A stretch of 64,000 nucleotides of DNA from Ascaphus truei (GCA_036426205.1 WSYH01000264.1:1-64000); one strand, 5' to 3'. Counted from the stretch's first letter, positions 1-11,269 are shown. The notes: generated from the sequence alone by a model not told the origin. Numbers and translations are program-made.

Positions 1-400
1 CACACACACACACACACACTGCAGCCCCCCTCTACACCCACAAAACATACTGCAGACACACACACCAACAAAACAGACTGCTGCCCCTCTACATCCATAA
101 AACACACACCAGCAGCCCCCCTTTACACCCACTGCAGCACCCATGTAAACCCACACACTTCAGACACACACACACACACACAAAACACTCTGTACCCCTC
201 CTCCACCCACAAAACACACACTGAAGGCACGCAGAGTGCAGCTCTCCCTCTACACCAATACTCCAACAAAACACGCACACAGCAGAAACACACCAACAAG
301 ACTCTGCTGCCCCCTCTACACCAACAAAACACACAGAGCAGAAACACACCAACAAGACTCTGCTGGCCCACTTTACACCCACAAAACACACAACAGACAC
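1..400. repeat. CA-rich simple and tandem repeat
   Basis: Starts as a (CA)n run. It continues as imperfect units of roughly 50-60 bases that repeat words such as 'ctacaccaacaaaacaca' and 'gactctgctgcc'. Cysteine- and valine-rich or threonine-rich open frames across it are by-products of the repeat and not genes. Confidence 0.8.
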
Positions 401-770
401 AAACCTTTCCCCTCACTCTCCTATGTGGAGCTCTCTGCAGGCAGGGAGGGGGAGGAGTCAGTGCCTTGCTGGTGCCTTCTGTCCAATCACTTCCCCTGTC
501 TAAGAGCAAATTTCACTCTTTGTGAATGAAAACTGAAAGCTGATTGGCTGAAAAAATTCCTGGCCATTACTGATTGGTTAAAATTTCAGGCATTATCCAA
601 TCAGAGATCAGAGATTTCAATAATACACGAAATTTACCATCTTTAGCCTATAATCTGTAATAATGCTCTGTATTCCTAAAAATTTTAATAAACAACAGGT
701 TATAAAAAAAAGTTAACAGTTTTGTATTTTGTTGCTTCTGTTAATGTTGCAGAATTTAAAAATAATGGCA
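401..770. other. No gene seen; unique or old repeat DNA
   Basis: Moderately AT-rich sequence between the CA repeat and the first LINE fragment. I see no coding frame, splice pair or recognisable element. Confidence 0.5.
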
Positions 771-959
771 CAATAGTTACATAGTTACATAGTAGATGAG
801 GTTGAAAAAAGATGGGTCCATCAAGTTCAACCTATGCTAAATTTAGATAGCAGATACTTTATCCTATATCCGTACTAACAATATATTGATCCAGAGGAAG
901 GCAAACAAAAAACCCAGTGAAATATCATCAAATTATATCTAATAAGAGGAAAAATAAAT

Positions 960-1370
960 TCATTCCTGATTCCAAAAATTGGCAATCAGATTACTCCCTG
1001 GATCAACATAATTCCCATATTTGCTTATTTGGTATATCCCTGTGTACCTTTCCTTTCTAAAAAGATGTCCAACCTTTTTTTGAACAAATATATTGTAAAG
1101 AATCCTTTCCTCTGTTGCTGGTGAAATCTCCATTCCTCCAACTTTAATGGATGACCCCATGTCCTTGTGCTGCCCCCAGGATGAATCGTTATTTTTAAAG
1201 TCCCTTGTACTGTCCATGAATATATTTTTGTATATAGTTAGCATATCTCCTCTTAGGCGACTCTTTTCTAATGTAAATAAATCTAATTCAGCTAGCCTCT
1301 CCTCATAAATTAGATTGTCCATCCCCTTTATAAATTTGGTGGCACTTCTTTGCAATCTCTCTAGTTCCAT
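960..1370 (-). pseudogene. CR1-like ORF2 C-terminal fragment
   Basis: The 136-codon open frame begins MELERLQRSATKFIKGMDN and continues YEERLAELDLFTLEKSRLRGDM. This matches the thumb/C-terminal end of CR1-family ORF2 proteins (pattern 'LE.VQRRA.R.I.G...L.YEERL..L.L..LE.RRLRGDL'). The second half is the commonly transcribed 3' tail and probably not a functional domain. It has no promoter of its own and is a piece of the surrounding LINE. Confidence 0.7.
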
Positions 1371-1721
1371 AATCTCTGTTTTAAGGAGTGGTGCTCAACA
1401 TTGTACTCCATATTCAAGGTGCAGTCTTACTAATGCTTTATAAAGGGGCATAATTGTGTTTACTTCCCTTCAATCCATTGCCGTTGAAGGCAAGATACGA
1501 TCTTGTTTGCCTTGCAGCTACTGCATGACATTGGGCACTATTGCTAAGCCTGCTGTCTACAAGCACTCCTAAATCCTTCTCCATAAAGGATTTCTCTAAT
1601 TTATCCCCATTTAATTTGTAAGTCCCCTGTTTATTCTTGTGTCACAAATGCATAACCTTACATGTATCTGTATTAAACCTCATCTTCCATTTACCTGCCC
1701 AAGTTTCCAGTCTCTACAAGT

Positions 1722-2040
1722 CTCAAGGGCTGATCTGGAGTGGATCCCAGTGGCAGGAACAGCAGGAAATGTGGTCAGGGTTACAAGCAAAGGTCGGAGA
1801 CAGGCGGCAGATAGTGTGGTCGGGGTCACAAGCAGATGTCAGAGGCAGGCGGCAGATAATGTGGAAAGGATCACAAGCAGAGTTCGGCAATGAGGAGAAA
1901 GGACAACAGCAATAGCAGCAGCAAATACAGGAACCTAGCAGGAGCTGGAGGAACCAGAAAAAAAGGCAAGGGAGGAACAGGAAAGGGAGGTTTAGATAGG
2001 CAGGCTGAGAGGTAGAACACAGGTTCGGAGGTGTCAGGTT
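1722..2040. repeat. Minisatellite-bearing insertion inside the LINE
   Basis: Three to four imperfect units of about 55-60 bases repeat 'gtggtc.gggt.acaagca' and 'ggcggcagata'. Then comes a purine-rich stretch (cagcaatagcagcagcaaat). The block interrupts the CR1 reading frame. It resembles the tandem arrays found inside the gypsy-type LTRs elsewhere in the window, so it may be an LTR fragment, but no TG...CA ends are clear. Confidence 0.55.
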
Positions 2041-2059
2041 CCAGGTTCTGGAATGTTCT

Positions 2060-2663
2060 TTGAGAGAGCTAGCAAAGTAGCAGCAGTCCCAGTGGATAAG
2101 CATGGGTACTGCAGGCTAGAGCATGGCACCAGGTCCTTCTGGAGAGAAATTACATCCTTCTCAAATTCTACTACCTTACATAATTCAGTGTCATCAGCAA
2201 AGATGGAGACTTTGATCTCTATGCCAAACTCAAGGTCATTAATAAACAAGTTAAAAAGCAGGGGTCCTAGTACTGATCCCTGAGGTACTCCACTCACAAC
2301 TTTAGCCCAAGCTGAAAAAGTTCCATTTATGACAACCCTCTGCTGTCTATCCTTCAACTGGTTTTCAATCCAGATGCATACTGTATATTTTTACTGAATC
2401 CACTTTGTTTTATTTTGTACACTAACCTCTTGTGTTGAACCGTATCAAAAGCCTTTGAAAAATTTAAGTAGATCACATCAACGTCTCAAATCAACTTCAT
2501 TACCCTGGTCTAAATTCCTACTTACCTCCTCAAAGAAACAAATAAGGTTAGTTTGGAATGATTTCTCATTCATAAATCCATGCTGACAATTACTAATAAT
2601 TTTGTTTTCCAATATGTATTCCTGAATATTATACCATATTAAACCTTCAAGTAGCTTCCCCAC
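2060..2663 (-). pseudogene. CR1-like reverse transcriptase fragments
   Basis: Two adjacent minus-strand frames carry RT blocks. The upper one (2478-2663) reads QHGFMNEKS, the 'HGF...S' block. The lower one (2034-2357) reads DRQQRVVINGTFSAWA, then [20 protein letters not shown] and the catalytic-type motif FADD. The order and wording match CR1/Jockey-type RT. The frames are separated by shifts, so the protein cannot be made intact. Confidence 0.8.
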
Positions 2664-2699
2664 TATTGAAGTCAGGCTTACAGGTCTGTAATTCCCCTG

Positions 2700-3377
2700 T
2701 TGTGATCTATTTATTTATTTATAAAATGTTTTACCAGAAAGTAATACATTGAGAGTTACCTCTCGTTTTCAAGTATGATTGGACATAGTTAATATAACAC
2801 ATAATACATGGTTACAAATACAGTTACATAAATGAACAGGGTATACATTATATACAATACATTGCATGCACAGTTAGAGAAGATGTATATTATAGGCGTA
2901 TGTAACAGTTACAGACCAGATTAAAATGTTAGACAGCCTTAATTTTGAAAGAACTTAAACTGGTTGTTGATGTGAGAGTCTCCAGAAGGTTGTTCCAGGT
3001 TTGGGGTGCACGGTAAGAGAAGGAGGAGCTGCCGGATACTTTGTTGAGCCTTGGGACCATGAACAGTCTTTTGGAGTCGGATCTCAGATGATAAGTGCTG
3101 CATGTGGTAGGGGTGAGGAGCTTGTTCAGAAAGTATTTGAAGGCAAGACAGGAAAGGTGAACTTTGCACCTAGACTCAAGTGATGACCAATCTAGTTCTT
3201 TGAGCATTTCGCAGTGATGTATGTTGTAGTTGCATTGGAGAACGAAACGACAAATTGAATTGTAGAGGCTATCAAGTTTGCAAAGGTGGGTTTGGGGTGC
3301 CGAGCCATATACTATGTCTCCATAGTCGATAATTGGCATTAGCAACTGCTGTGCGATACGCTTTCTGACCAGCAGGC
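2700..3377 (-). mobile_element. Second LINE family, 3' fragment
   Basis: The minus-strand frame over 2929-3377 encodes MPIIDYGDIVYGSAPQTHL, then LDSLYNSICRFVLQCNYN and a C-terminal segment ending APQTWNNLLETL. This is the ORF2 C-terminus of a non-LTR retrotransposon. The AT-rich tail at 2700-2930 is its 3' UTR. A related copy lies on the plus strand at about 14830-15270. The LTR starting at 3378 cuts this copy, and its 5' part is not recovered on the other side. Confidence 0.7.
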
Positions 3378-4373
3378 TGTAACGCCTGTATGCCCGCAGA
3401 CCTGGCCAGTCCCCAGTACTGAGGTGGGTAAGGGTATAACACACACCCACAGCAGTGAGGGCGTGCCCGGAGTGTGGTAATTGCATTGCCGGGCCTGTTG
3501 AGTAATGGTTAATGTTATACTTGCTGCGTCCGGGGCGCCAGAGGTCAGAAGATATAGTCCAAGAGCCAGAGTCCAGGGATTGGAGAGAGCAGCGTAGTGA
3601 TGTCCGAAAGCCAGAGTTCAAGGGCAGGAGAAGGCAGCATAGTCAAAGTTCAAAGCAGAGTTCAAGGGCAGGAGAAGGCAGTGTAGTCAAAGTCCAAAGC
3701 AGAGTTCAAGCTCAAACCAAGGAAATCCAAACAGGGGCAGGGACAGGAACCAGAGATGAAACAGATAAGGGAGCTGGGCATAGACTCTGCACACACAGGA
3801 GCTACAGAAAAGCTATGCAGAGCAAGGAAAGAGTGGACAGACTGGGGTTATAAAGGAGAGAGGACAAATATCAGGAAGGGGTGGAGCAGGGGTTTGACTG
3901 GGAGCTTGCAGGGATAGGTGTGAGAGAGCAGGGGAGGAGACAGGAACGTAATCAAGGGTAATAGCCTGCAAGCTCTGGGGGACGGAGCCAGTACCTGGGG
4001 ATGGTTGGTAAGTAGAGTGGGTGCACGCGCCCTCTGTAACACAGTCGCGCGCGACGCGCGAGTACCAGAGCGTGGGGGAAGGATCGCGGAGGAGGTGCTC
4101 GGCTGGAGAGGATGAGAGGGGGAAGGAGCGGAGGAACCAGGTAGGGAGACAGAGGTACGCCGAGGGGCGTGAGTCCCCTGACGGGACACCAGGGACCGGG
4201 AACGCGCGCGCACAGTGAATGGACCGTGCATGCGCGCAGACCACGAACCAGAGCGTGACCGCGCCGCGAGGGAATAAGGCAGAGATCGGGAAGACAAGGA
4301 AAGGGGAGGTTTAGCCGGAGGAATCAAGGTGACGGGGACACGCTGGGCAGAGCGAGTCCCCCGATCCGTTACA
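3378..4373 (-). mobile_element. Gypsy-type LTR (3' LTR, minus orientation)
   Basis: A 996-bp block bounded by TGTAACG and CGTTACA, the TG...CA inverted ends of an LTR. Directly outside its right end is gtatccccccc; on the minus strand this is a polypurine tract followed by TAC and the LTR start. That fixes the strand and shows it is the 3' LTR. It contains a tandem array at about 3600-3720 (units around 49 bases, 'ttcaagggcaggagaaggca'). The rest of the retrotransposon is missing beyond about 4450. Confidence 0.75.
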
Positions 4374-4450
4374 GTATCCCCCCCTTGAGGATCGGACTCC
4401 GGACGATCCTCCCAAGGTTTATGAGGAAACTTCTGATGGAATTGTCTGAG
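4374..4450 (-). other. Polypurine tract and 3' internal edge of the gypsy element
   Basis: Read on the minus strand, a G-run immediately precedes the LTR (positions 4374-4387), as expected for the plus-strand primer site of an LTR retrotransposon. The remaining bases are a short piece of internal sequence. Confidence 0.6.
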
Positions 4451-4471
4451 GAGTGCTAGGGCATGCACAAT

Positions 4472-4541
4472 GTTTCGGCCTGTACAAAGGCCTTTATGCC
4501 AGTCACTTGATAAAGGCCTTTGTACAGTCTGAAACGTCGTG
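4472..4541. ncRNA. Head-to-head hammerhead-like hairpins of a Penelope-like relic
   Basis: Two inverted copies of a motif of the form 'TTGATAA-hairpin-GAAAC' face each other. The hairpin word aaggcctttgtacag occurs on both strands, and in the minus-strand copy GGCC pairs with GGCC directly before GAAAC. Penelope-like elements are known to carry hammerhead ribozymes with CUGANGA and GAAA cores. These copies are degenerate in the first core box, so activity is doubtful. Confidence 0.4.
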
Positions 4542-5953
4542 CTTTGACAGAATAAATTCTTCTTGTGCTAATACAAATACTGTACATACTGTATACTGTA
4601 TAAAATATATACTGTACAAAGTGGAGACTGCAGACAAAAAATGGTTAACGTTCAATTACCTTTAATATACAGTAAGGCTAACATTTAAACTGGTAATTGT
4701 CTGTACCATTCTTACCTGTATATTATACCTATACATACTGTACCGTACCTGTACTTACCTTACTACAGTACAGTACTGTAGCTTACTACATGCCGAAGGC
4801 ATTCCCATTACGCTCTAAAAGAACAGGAAAAACGCTCTTAAAGGTCAATATAATTGTTGCATTTTTGTACAGTGAGTATGTCGTTCCAGAAACTCTTTTG
4901 TCCTTTTATTAATTCCTCCTTGTTTGACGGTTTAACACCCTTTTTTATGATCCTTCCGTGCATGCCACACCAGTTCTATAGGGTTTAAATCTGGTGATCT
5001 GGAATGGGAGGGGAAAAAATGGAGAATTAGTTGAACAGATAAAAACAATTTAGAACAATGAGACTCAGTTACTCTACACTCGAGCACTTACTCCGGTGGC
5101 ATCTTAACCTGGTTGATCCAACTCGCAAGAATATAGGTAGTAGAAGTGGTATGTTTAGGGTCATTTTCCTGGATGAACCGGTGACCACCAGATGGGAAAT
5201 CATGCCTAATATTTTTAACAAAACGGGTGACAATTTGCTCTTGGAAACATACTTTATCCATGATTCCTGGAACAAAAGTATTGACTAAACTCTCCCTGCA
5301 GCTGGCCCAAAACTCTCACCCAGAGAGAAAAAGTCACAGGCACCAGAAAAGGACATACAGCGCACAGGAGAGAAGAGACAAAAAACAAAACATAGTGTAA
5401 TCTGTTTGAGTATAAACAATCCCTGCTGTAACTAGCTACACTTCCCTCCTCCAGGTATCAGCTGGACTCCTCTCCCAAGTGTATTTCTCTAAAGAGATCC
5501 TCCTGTAAAATAGTCTCCAGAGACAGCACACCACCCAGATGGATTCCACACAGAGGATATAAGCATCCAGATAAGGAAACAAATGAGATGTACTGACGTA
5601 CAAAACAATTTAATAAATAAATTAAAAGACAAAATAAAGGATATGTCCACTGGAGTACTCCACACCGATACCTGCGACACAAATTGAAGTCCCGCACACC
5701 ACTAACTCAACTCCGACACCTCAGCATGCGTGTTAGATCCCACGGAGTGTAATTCTGCAGCATGAAAAGGAGGAAACGACCCGCGTCCCTCACTGCCTGC
5801 AGCTCCGTGCACCACACACAATGCTTCCGCGTCACGTGATGAGTATACCTTGCGCCTCGCAAGTCTTCAGTGCATAGTCCCAAAGATACCTTCGTGGTGT
5901 GTTTCCTTCCTCCGAGACACACTCCATACCCACCAAACTCCTCTGCCCTACTA

Positions 5954-5975
5954 GTTTCGCATTCCGCTTCTTCAG
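5954..5975 (-). ncRNA. Hammerhead-like core (CTGAAGA ... GAAAC)
   Basis: Read on the minus strand: CTGAAGA, a very short stem (GC/GC), then GAAAC. This fits the CUGANGA and GAAA core boxes of hammerhead ribozymes described in Penelope-like pseudo-LTRs. Stems I and III were not verified. Confidence 0.4.
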
Positions 5976-6257
5976 GGGCACGTAATGGAGCTGCTATCCA
6001 ACTATCCCTATAAATACCCTAATAGATTGATATGTCCACATATGTATACAATGAAAACTTTGGAACAGTTTCACCTATTAAAAATGAGAACTAAACTCGA
6101 GGAGTACAAATAAACAGGATTTTACTTTAAAATGAATACATATAAATTCATATACACACCAAAGCATTAAAACCTATTATTAAAAACCTAATACAGAAAC
6201 AATACAATACCAATATTTACAAAATTGATGTTAAAACCAAAATTGATTTTAAAATGC

Positions 6258-6623
6258 TTATAAAAATGAAACCAAATCGATATCCAGGCTTAAGCCTTTG
6301 GGAGCTAATGTTTTTAATTTAAAAATCCATGATGTTTCTAATTTATTAATAGATCCTATTCTATCTCCTCCTCTATAACAAGGTTTAGAGAGATCTATGC
6401 CAAAGAATTTTATGCCTGTCGGGTCACAATTGTGACATACATTAAAATGATTGGAGACACTGTATGTCTCCAAACCTATCCGGATGTTCCTAATGTGTTC
6501 AGACATACGAGTTTTACATTTTCTAAATCCGACATAAAATGTATCACATGGACAAATTAAAAGATAAATAACGAAAGAAGAATCGCATGAGATAAAATCT
6601 TTAATTTTATATTTAATATTCAA
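6258..6623 (-). pseudogene. Penelope-like GIY-YIG endonuclease fragment
   Basis: The 121-codon frame contains VIYLLICPCDTFYVGFRKCK, the region where the GIY and YIG boxes normally lie (here Y-L-L and Y-V-G). It continues with RMSEHIRNIRIG, an HF...CH stretch, RGGDRIGSINKLETSWIF and LAPKGLS. This order is typical of the C-terminal endonuclease of Penelope-like retroelements, which nicks the target for retrotransposition. The frame is a fragment with no RT domain attached. Confidence 0.75.
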
Positions 6624-7880
6624 ATGATGGGACCCAAACGTTTTGATTGAACCACATGATAAATTGTTAATTCTGCAACTGATACAATTATTACATTTAA
6701 AATAAAAACGGATGGTCTCTTATTATTAGTCAACCAATTGGAATCCGTATTAAAATCTTTGCTCTGGCTAGGGGCTATCTGATTTTTCACATTACTAGCT
6801 TTAGAAAAAAATCAGTTTTGGTAGATACGGCAATAAATCATGTAATACTGGGTCTTTTATTAAAATAACCCAGTGTCTATTAAGTATCTTTTTAATATCA
6901 GTAGCCTGACTACTATATTGAGTGAGGAATGCAAATGTATTTATTAAATTGTTTTGTACGTCAGTACATCTGATTTTTTTCCTTATCTGGATGCTTATAT
7001 CCTCTGTGTGGAATCCATCTGGGTGATGTGCTGTCTATGGAGACTATTTTACAGGAGGATCTCTTTGGAGAAATACACTTGGCAGAAGAGCCCAGCTGAT
7101 ACCTGGAGGAGGGGATCTCGGGCTAGTCCATCTGCAGTATATGATCATTGCCCATTTTGATCTTCTATCCTGTAAGTGTAGCTAGTTACAGCAGGGATTG
7201 TTTATACTCAAACAGATTACAGTACACTATGTTTTGTTTTTTGTCTCTTCTCTCCTGTGCGCTGTTGGTCCTTGACTGTTGCTGCACAGCGCTCATCATT
7301 AGCCTCGCTGATTTCAGCCACCAGATGCTTTGTCATCCTACAGTTTAAAGGAAAAGAGAACAATTTGTTAGCCCAGAAATAATTTTTAAAAAAATACATG
7401 ACATATATTTAAAATTAAACTTCTAAAATTAGTACAATATTTTTGGGGCTCTTAAAGAATTGTAAAGAAAACAGGTAAACAAAAAAATTCATTTTGATAT
7501 GCAAGAAGTTTTTAGAGTAATAAAACCATCAAAAGAAACAATAAACATTTTATATTTTCTTCTTAAAATTGTACAGATTTTTTTTGGCTCTAAAAGAATT
7601 GCAAAGAAAACAGGTAAACAAAAAAATGCATTTTGATATGCAAGAAGCTTTTAGAGTAATACAGTAATTGCAGAAAGAAAAAATTATACTTACGCTATTG
7701 TGACTAAGGGACTCCGCTTTACAATTTTAGTCTGACCATGGCATGATAGCTGACAGTGCTTTGTGCTACTTTGAGGCTTGAATTAAGTAACCAGCGTATG
7801 ATATGTAAAATTCCATGTCCTCTATTGTACATATCCAGTATTCTCATGCTGTGATCCTTTGAAATAACTTTCCTCTGCAT

Positions 7881-8186
7881 CGCTGCTTTAGAAAATAAAT
7901 CAAGCACAGAGGAATGTATATTCAATGTGTATTCAATGTATATTCAATGTGTATTGAATCAACAGATTGATGGTGTATTTATACAGTAATGTAATGGAAC
8001 TCGCTCGACAGGTTAAGTATACGCCCACTTTTAACACCTGCTTCTCGTGTCCATACCTGCTGAAAAATTCAAATATCGACCCAGTGCATAAAAGGTGACA
8101 CAAATTGCATAGCCTCCCACACACTGATCTCTATCTGAAAGAGCTCTTGTACAGATACTGTATTGTGCATTCTTCCATCTACTTCC
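7881..8186. promoter_or_regulatory. Bidirectional promoter region, copy A
   Basis: Lies between the divergent starts of the transposase (ATG at 7880, minus) and the MDQPRFYG gene (ATG at 8187, plus). Two TATA-like boxes face opposite ways: TATTTATA at 7976-7983 (TATAAATA on the minus strand) and GCATAAAAGG at 8086-8095 on the plus strand. The words 'acgcccacttt.aacacctg' and 'tggtgtatttata' also occur in copies B and C. Conservation between diverged copies argues for function. No experimental start sites are known. Confidence 0.55.
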
Positions 8187-9412
8187 ATGGATCAACCCCG
8201 ATTCTACGGATGCAGGAACCTGCTTTCTTCTGCGGTTTCGACCATGAGAAAGCGAAAGTCGGAAGCTGTTTCCAAGCCAAAGATGCCCAAAGAAAAGGTT
8301 CCGAAGGCTCCCAAGGAAAAGAACCCTGGCCTTTTGTATGTGAAGAAGAAAATGGCCAAAATCAACGAGGATCAACTTATTTGGACGGGCCCCAGATGTG
8401 CCCCTGCACCCACCGAAGCCAAATCGGACGACCCAGACTTTTCACTGCCATCACCCACCGCCACTGATTCCCAAACATCTGCATGCTCTAACCCTTTTTC
8501 CACCTCTGCTTATCCACAAGTCCCTTGCTCACCTCCTCCAGCATCCAGCCATGCCGATGTTCATCCCGAAGTCCTCTGCTCACCTGTTCCAGCACCCAGC
8601 CACACCGATGTTCGTCCCAAAGTCCCCTGATCACCTCCTCCATCACCCAGTAACACTGATGTTTGTCTCGAAGTCCCCTGCTCACCTCCTCCAGCACCCA
8701 TCCACGTCGATGTTCATCCAGAAGTACCATGCTCACCTTCTCCAGCACCCAGGCACACAGATGTTCGTCCAGATAACACCAGCACTCCTTGCACCAGATG
8801 AAGCTCAGTCATTTGCATGCTGAATGTTTTTAGTGGTATCAAAATCCCTGACAAATCAACAGAACAATACAGAGACAGAATGGAGGCCAAGATGGATAGT
8901 CTTTTGGAGTGCATGGAGAATATAGATAGGTACATGAGTGTTCCTCTGGATAAGATTGAGAGGAACATCGTTGTGTTCTATTCTTGGCTTGGAGTCCCTG
9001 TCCATGTATGTCCGATACAGGTTAAGGAGGGTGAACTGGAGGTGCTTTATTCTCCCATGGAGGAACCGCTTCCCATGCACCCTCTCAATCCCTTGATTTG
9101 ACCTTCATGCTTCCAACACTAGGCACACCACGGACGCTCAACGCTCATCCCCTTCATTTCCAGGATACACAGATATCATTCTGCTGGAGGAGATTACAAC
9201 CCTGGTAAGGCCACGAAAGGAGGAAAGCATCCTCCCAGACATCTACCCCCACCCGCTGCCAGAAGCACACCTGCTCTAGCACCCATGATTGTACTGGTCC
9301 AAGACATCATGCTGAGAGACTTGCCCCAGAGCGTCCGGGAGAAATACAAGACCCCCCCTCCCCTTGGTGCAGGAAACGCTCCCAACAATACTGCCAGGTA
9401 AGTAACAGTGCT
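8187..9412 (+). pseudogene. MxQPRFYG accessory gene of the transposon, copy A
   Basis: Starts MDQPRFYGCRNLLSSAV, followed by a lysine-rich segment (KRKSEAVSKPKMPKEK) that looks like a nuclear targeting or DNA-contact tail. Next is a tandem run of about six 17-residue units of the type CSPPPAPSHTDVRPEVP. An in-frame stop at 8628 and another near 8802 interrupt it. Beyond is a coiled-coil-like piece (MLNVFSGIKI onward), and after further disruption the conserved word DLPQSVREKYK near 9330. A GTAAGT donor follows at 9413. The BEN-like end seen in copy B is absent here. The family is not known to me. Confidence 0.6.
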
Positions 9413-10260
9413 CCAATCCATGCATGCCCAGTCCCTTCCCACAAAACCCCCAAAAACCTAATTTAAACCTTTAGTCCTAATGCAAAGTGCTGTACCACAT
9501 GCAATGCATGCTTTGTCTCCTTTTACCCCCCAAAAAGCAGAAGATACAGTACTGTATAATAATGTACAGTACTGGTGTCATGGTATAATAGTTTTTTTCT
9601 ATTTCTGTTTTGCATTTGCATGTCTGGTGCTGGGCAAAGACAATGTGCAGGAAATCCCCCCCTTGGTGCAGGAAACGCTCCCAGCAATACTGCCATGTAA
9701 GACACAGTGCTCCAATCCATGCATGTCCAGTCCCTTCACCTCCAACCCCCAAAAACCTAATGCGTATTGTTAGCATGCATAATTTTGTTTGATACAATTT
9801 GATTAGAGCTCCTTTTAGCCGAGGATACACTGAAACAATTTTCCCAATAGAATGTATTATTGTTGTGTCAATACTAACTTGAAAATCTGACACTTAGTAT
9901 CCTGTAGCCGCACTAATACACACTGGTTGAATAAGTCCTGTATGAGTAGCCAATTAAAATTAGTCAGTGACTCTTGGTGTAGATCATGCTTAAAACTTGA
10001 TAGAAGATGTACAGTAGCCATACTGTATGTTAACCATAATATACTGTGCGATTGATTATATAGAATATTGTCTCTTTCTTTACAGACCCAGATGTCCAAG
10101 AAGCACCAGCCATTGCAAAGAAGAAAAAGACAAGATTGTACATTTTGAAGAAGAGGCGACGTTGTATTTTTGTATTATTATTTTTTCCTTTATTATCCTA
10201 TACAAATAAAAAATGTTCATTCTTTAAATATACTTTTTGGTGTGTTCATGTTTTACTGTC
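9413..10260 (+). other. Degraded 3' part of copy A with a local tandem duplication
   Basis: About 130 bases at 9345-9475 ('cccttggtgcaggaaacgct') recur at 9655-9765. A splice acceptor (tttctttacag, about 10084) precedes a lysine/arginine-rich short frame, and an AATAAA signal lies at 10205-10210. This may be a replacement last exon of the MxQPRFYG gene. A 110-base piece of this end (10150-10260) is repeated at 11425-11535. Confidence 0.45.
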
Positions 10261-10463
10261 TAGACACTTACAGTAGTACTATACCTAAAGTTCAAAAGGC
10301 ATTTACATATATAAAAATGTGTCATTGATATACTGTACAGAATAAAGTATGTACAAAATACTATATAAATCTAGAAAATAAAAGTGTTTTACTATTTAGA
10401 TACACTGACAGCAGTACTTTCATGCAGTACTGTACAGTCTCAGTACTGTACTACTGTCTAGCT

Positions 10464-11194
10464 CAGAGCTTTCCAAACTTTTCATGTTGGTGACACACTT
10501 TTTAGACATGCATCGTTTCGCGACATAGTAAATCTGTTTTACTAGCAAACCGGAGGTTAAACTAACCCCTTATAAGAGATACGGACACATACATAAAGTG
10601 TAATAACAAAATGTATGGGGACACAACATATCTCATGAAAACCTTTCATTTATATTTTTAAAAATATATGATTTGTAAGATAACATACATTTCCAAAATT
10701 GTTGTCATTTATGAGTGACACAGAGAGAGAGGGTGACACACACACACACACACACACACACACTCGCACACTATAACTCACAAACAGGGATCGGACACAC
10801 GGGGGGCCAATCGGAGCAGGGGGGCAAAATCGGACTAGGGGCAGGGTCATGGAGCTGTACTTACCTTACTCGCTCCATGCAGGAAAAGGCACCTCCTCAA
10901 TGTGCAGCTCGGATAGAGATTGGCTGCGCGCCAACCAGTCAGGTGGAGGGATTTTTATTTATTTCTTTTCCCCCAGCACGCGCCTGTCGTCCTGTGGTAA
11001 CCAGTTTTGTCTAGGGGACGGCGCACGGCCCAGCAAACCCCCTGTTGGTGGCCCTAACTGCCCGCGCTCCCCCTAAATAATCATGCGCCCCCCAGTTTCC
11101 GCACGGCTCAGGGGTATCTTGTTACGTTCGCGTGACACACCTACATACTGCAGCCGACACACTAACGTGTCGCGACACAGTTTGGAAAGCTCTG
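10464..11194. mobile_element. hAT-type non-autonomous element
   Basis: Terminal inverted repeats CAGAGCTTTCCAAACT and its complement at the right end resemble the CAG.G.TTC.CAAACT ends of hAT-Charlie elements. Flanking 8-mers are gtctagct and gtctcgca (5 of 8 bases match), consistent with a decayed 8-bp target-site duplication. It contains a (CA)n microsatellite at about 10736-10770 and no transposase frame. Confidence 0.7.
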
Positions 11195-11269
11195 GTCTCG
11201 CAGATATCTAGTGACTCCATGAGGAAATGCACTGTGTCTCACTGTACAGTAATTTAATTAGAAACATAA

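Larger units (their letters stand above)
771..2690 (-). mobile_element. CR1-like LINE, 5'-truncated, minus orientation
   Basis: The 3' end lies at about 771-830, with the words 'atagtagatgaggttgaaaa' and 'tccatcaagttcaacctatg', which I know as the usual 3' tail of amphibian CR1-like elements. Reading the minus strand from 2690 downward gives reverse transcriptase pieces, then a C-terminal ORF2 piece. A foreign tandem-repeat block (1722-2040) splits the body. Frameshifts and stops show an inactive relic. Assignment to CR1 rather than a sister clade is by eye. Confidence 0.75.
5300..7256 (-). mobile_element. Penelope-like element inserted in transposase exon 2
   Basis: The body encodes a GIY-YIG-type endonuclease fragment on the minus strand (6258-6623). 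It is bracketed by inverted arms of about 260-320 bp (5358-5615 and about 6938-7263) sharing, in opposite orientation, words such as 'tatactcaaacagattac' and 'ccagataaggaa'. Inverted pseudo-LTRs are usual for Penelope-like elements. A hammerhead-like hairpin lies at 5954-5975. The right arm abuts transposase exon 2 of copy A, so this insertion is younger than the transposon. Most of the reverse transcriptase is missing. Confidence 0.7.
4870..7880 (-). pseudogene. Intron-bearing Tc1/mariner-type transposase, copy A
   Basis: Four of five exons are recognisable. Exon 1 (7694-7880) is a helix-turn-helix N-terminus starting MQRKVISKDHSMRI, with a shift near its end before a GTAAGT donor. Exon 2 starts at 7337 after CTGTAG and reads AEISEANDERCAA. 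Exon 4 (about 5092-5267) begins after TTCCAG and contains RFIQENDPKHTTS, ending at a GTAAGT donor. Exon 5 begins at 4998 with [11 protein letters not shown]. Exon 3, which should hold the first catalytic aspartate, is not found. The second catalytic position reads E instead of D (QEND). With the insertion in exon 2 this copy is dead. The splice sites at the ends of exons 1 and 4 and the start of exon 5 match copy B exactly. Confidence 0.7.
4800..10260. mobile_element. Two-gene Tc1/mariner-type transposon, copy A (decayed)
   Basis: On the minus strand are exons of an intron-bearing transposase (4870-7880). On the plus strand is a gene starting MDQPRFYG (from 8187). They diverge from a roughly 300-bp promoter region. 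The same arrangement occurs at 53245-56823 (copy B), clearly diverged in sequence but with matching layout. A Penelope-like element sits inside transposase exon 2. I could not identify the terminal inverted repeats of this copy, so its outer limits are estimates. Confidence 0.65.

Noticed and set aside
89..529. Open frames of about 100-130 codons on both strands in the CA-rich start
   Set aside because: Composition artefacts of a tandem repeat; no domain, no start context, cysteine/valine or threonine strings only.
1637..1915. Frames with WSGSQ repeats
   Set aside because: Minisatellite translation within the CR1 insertion.
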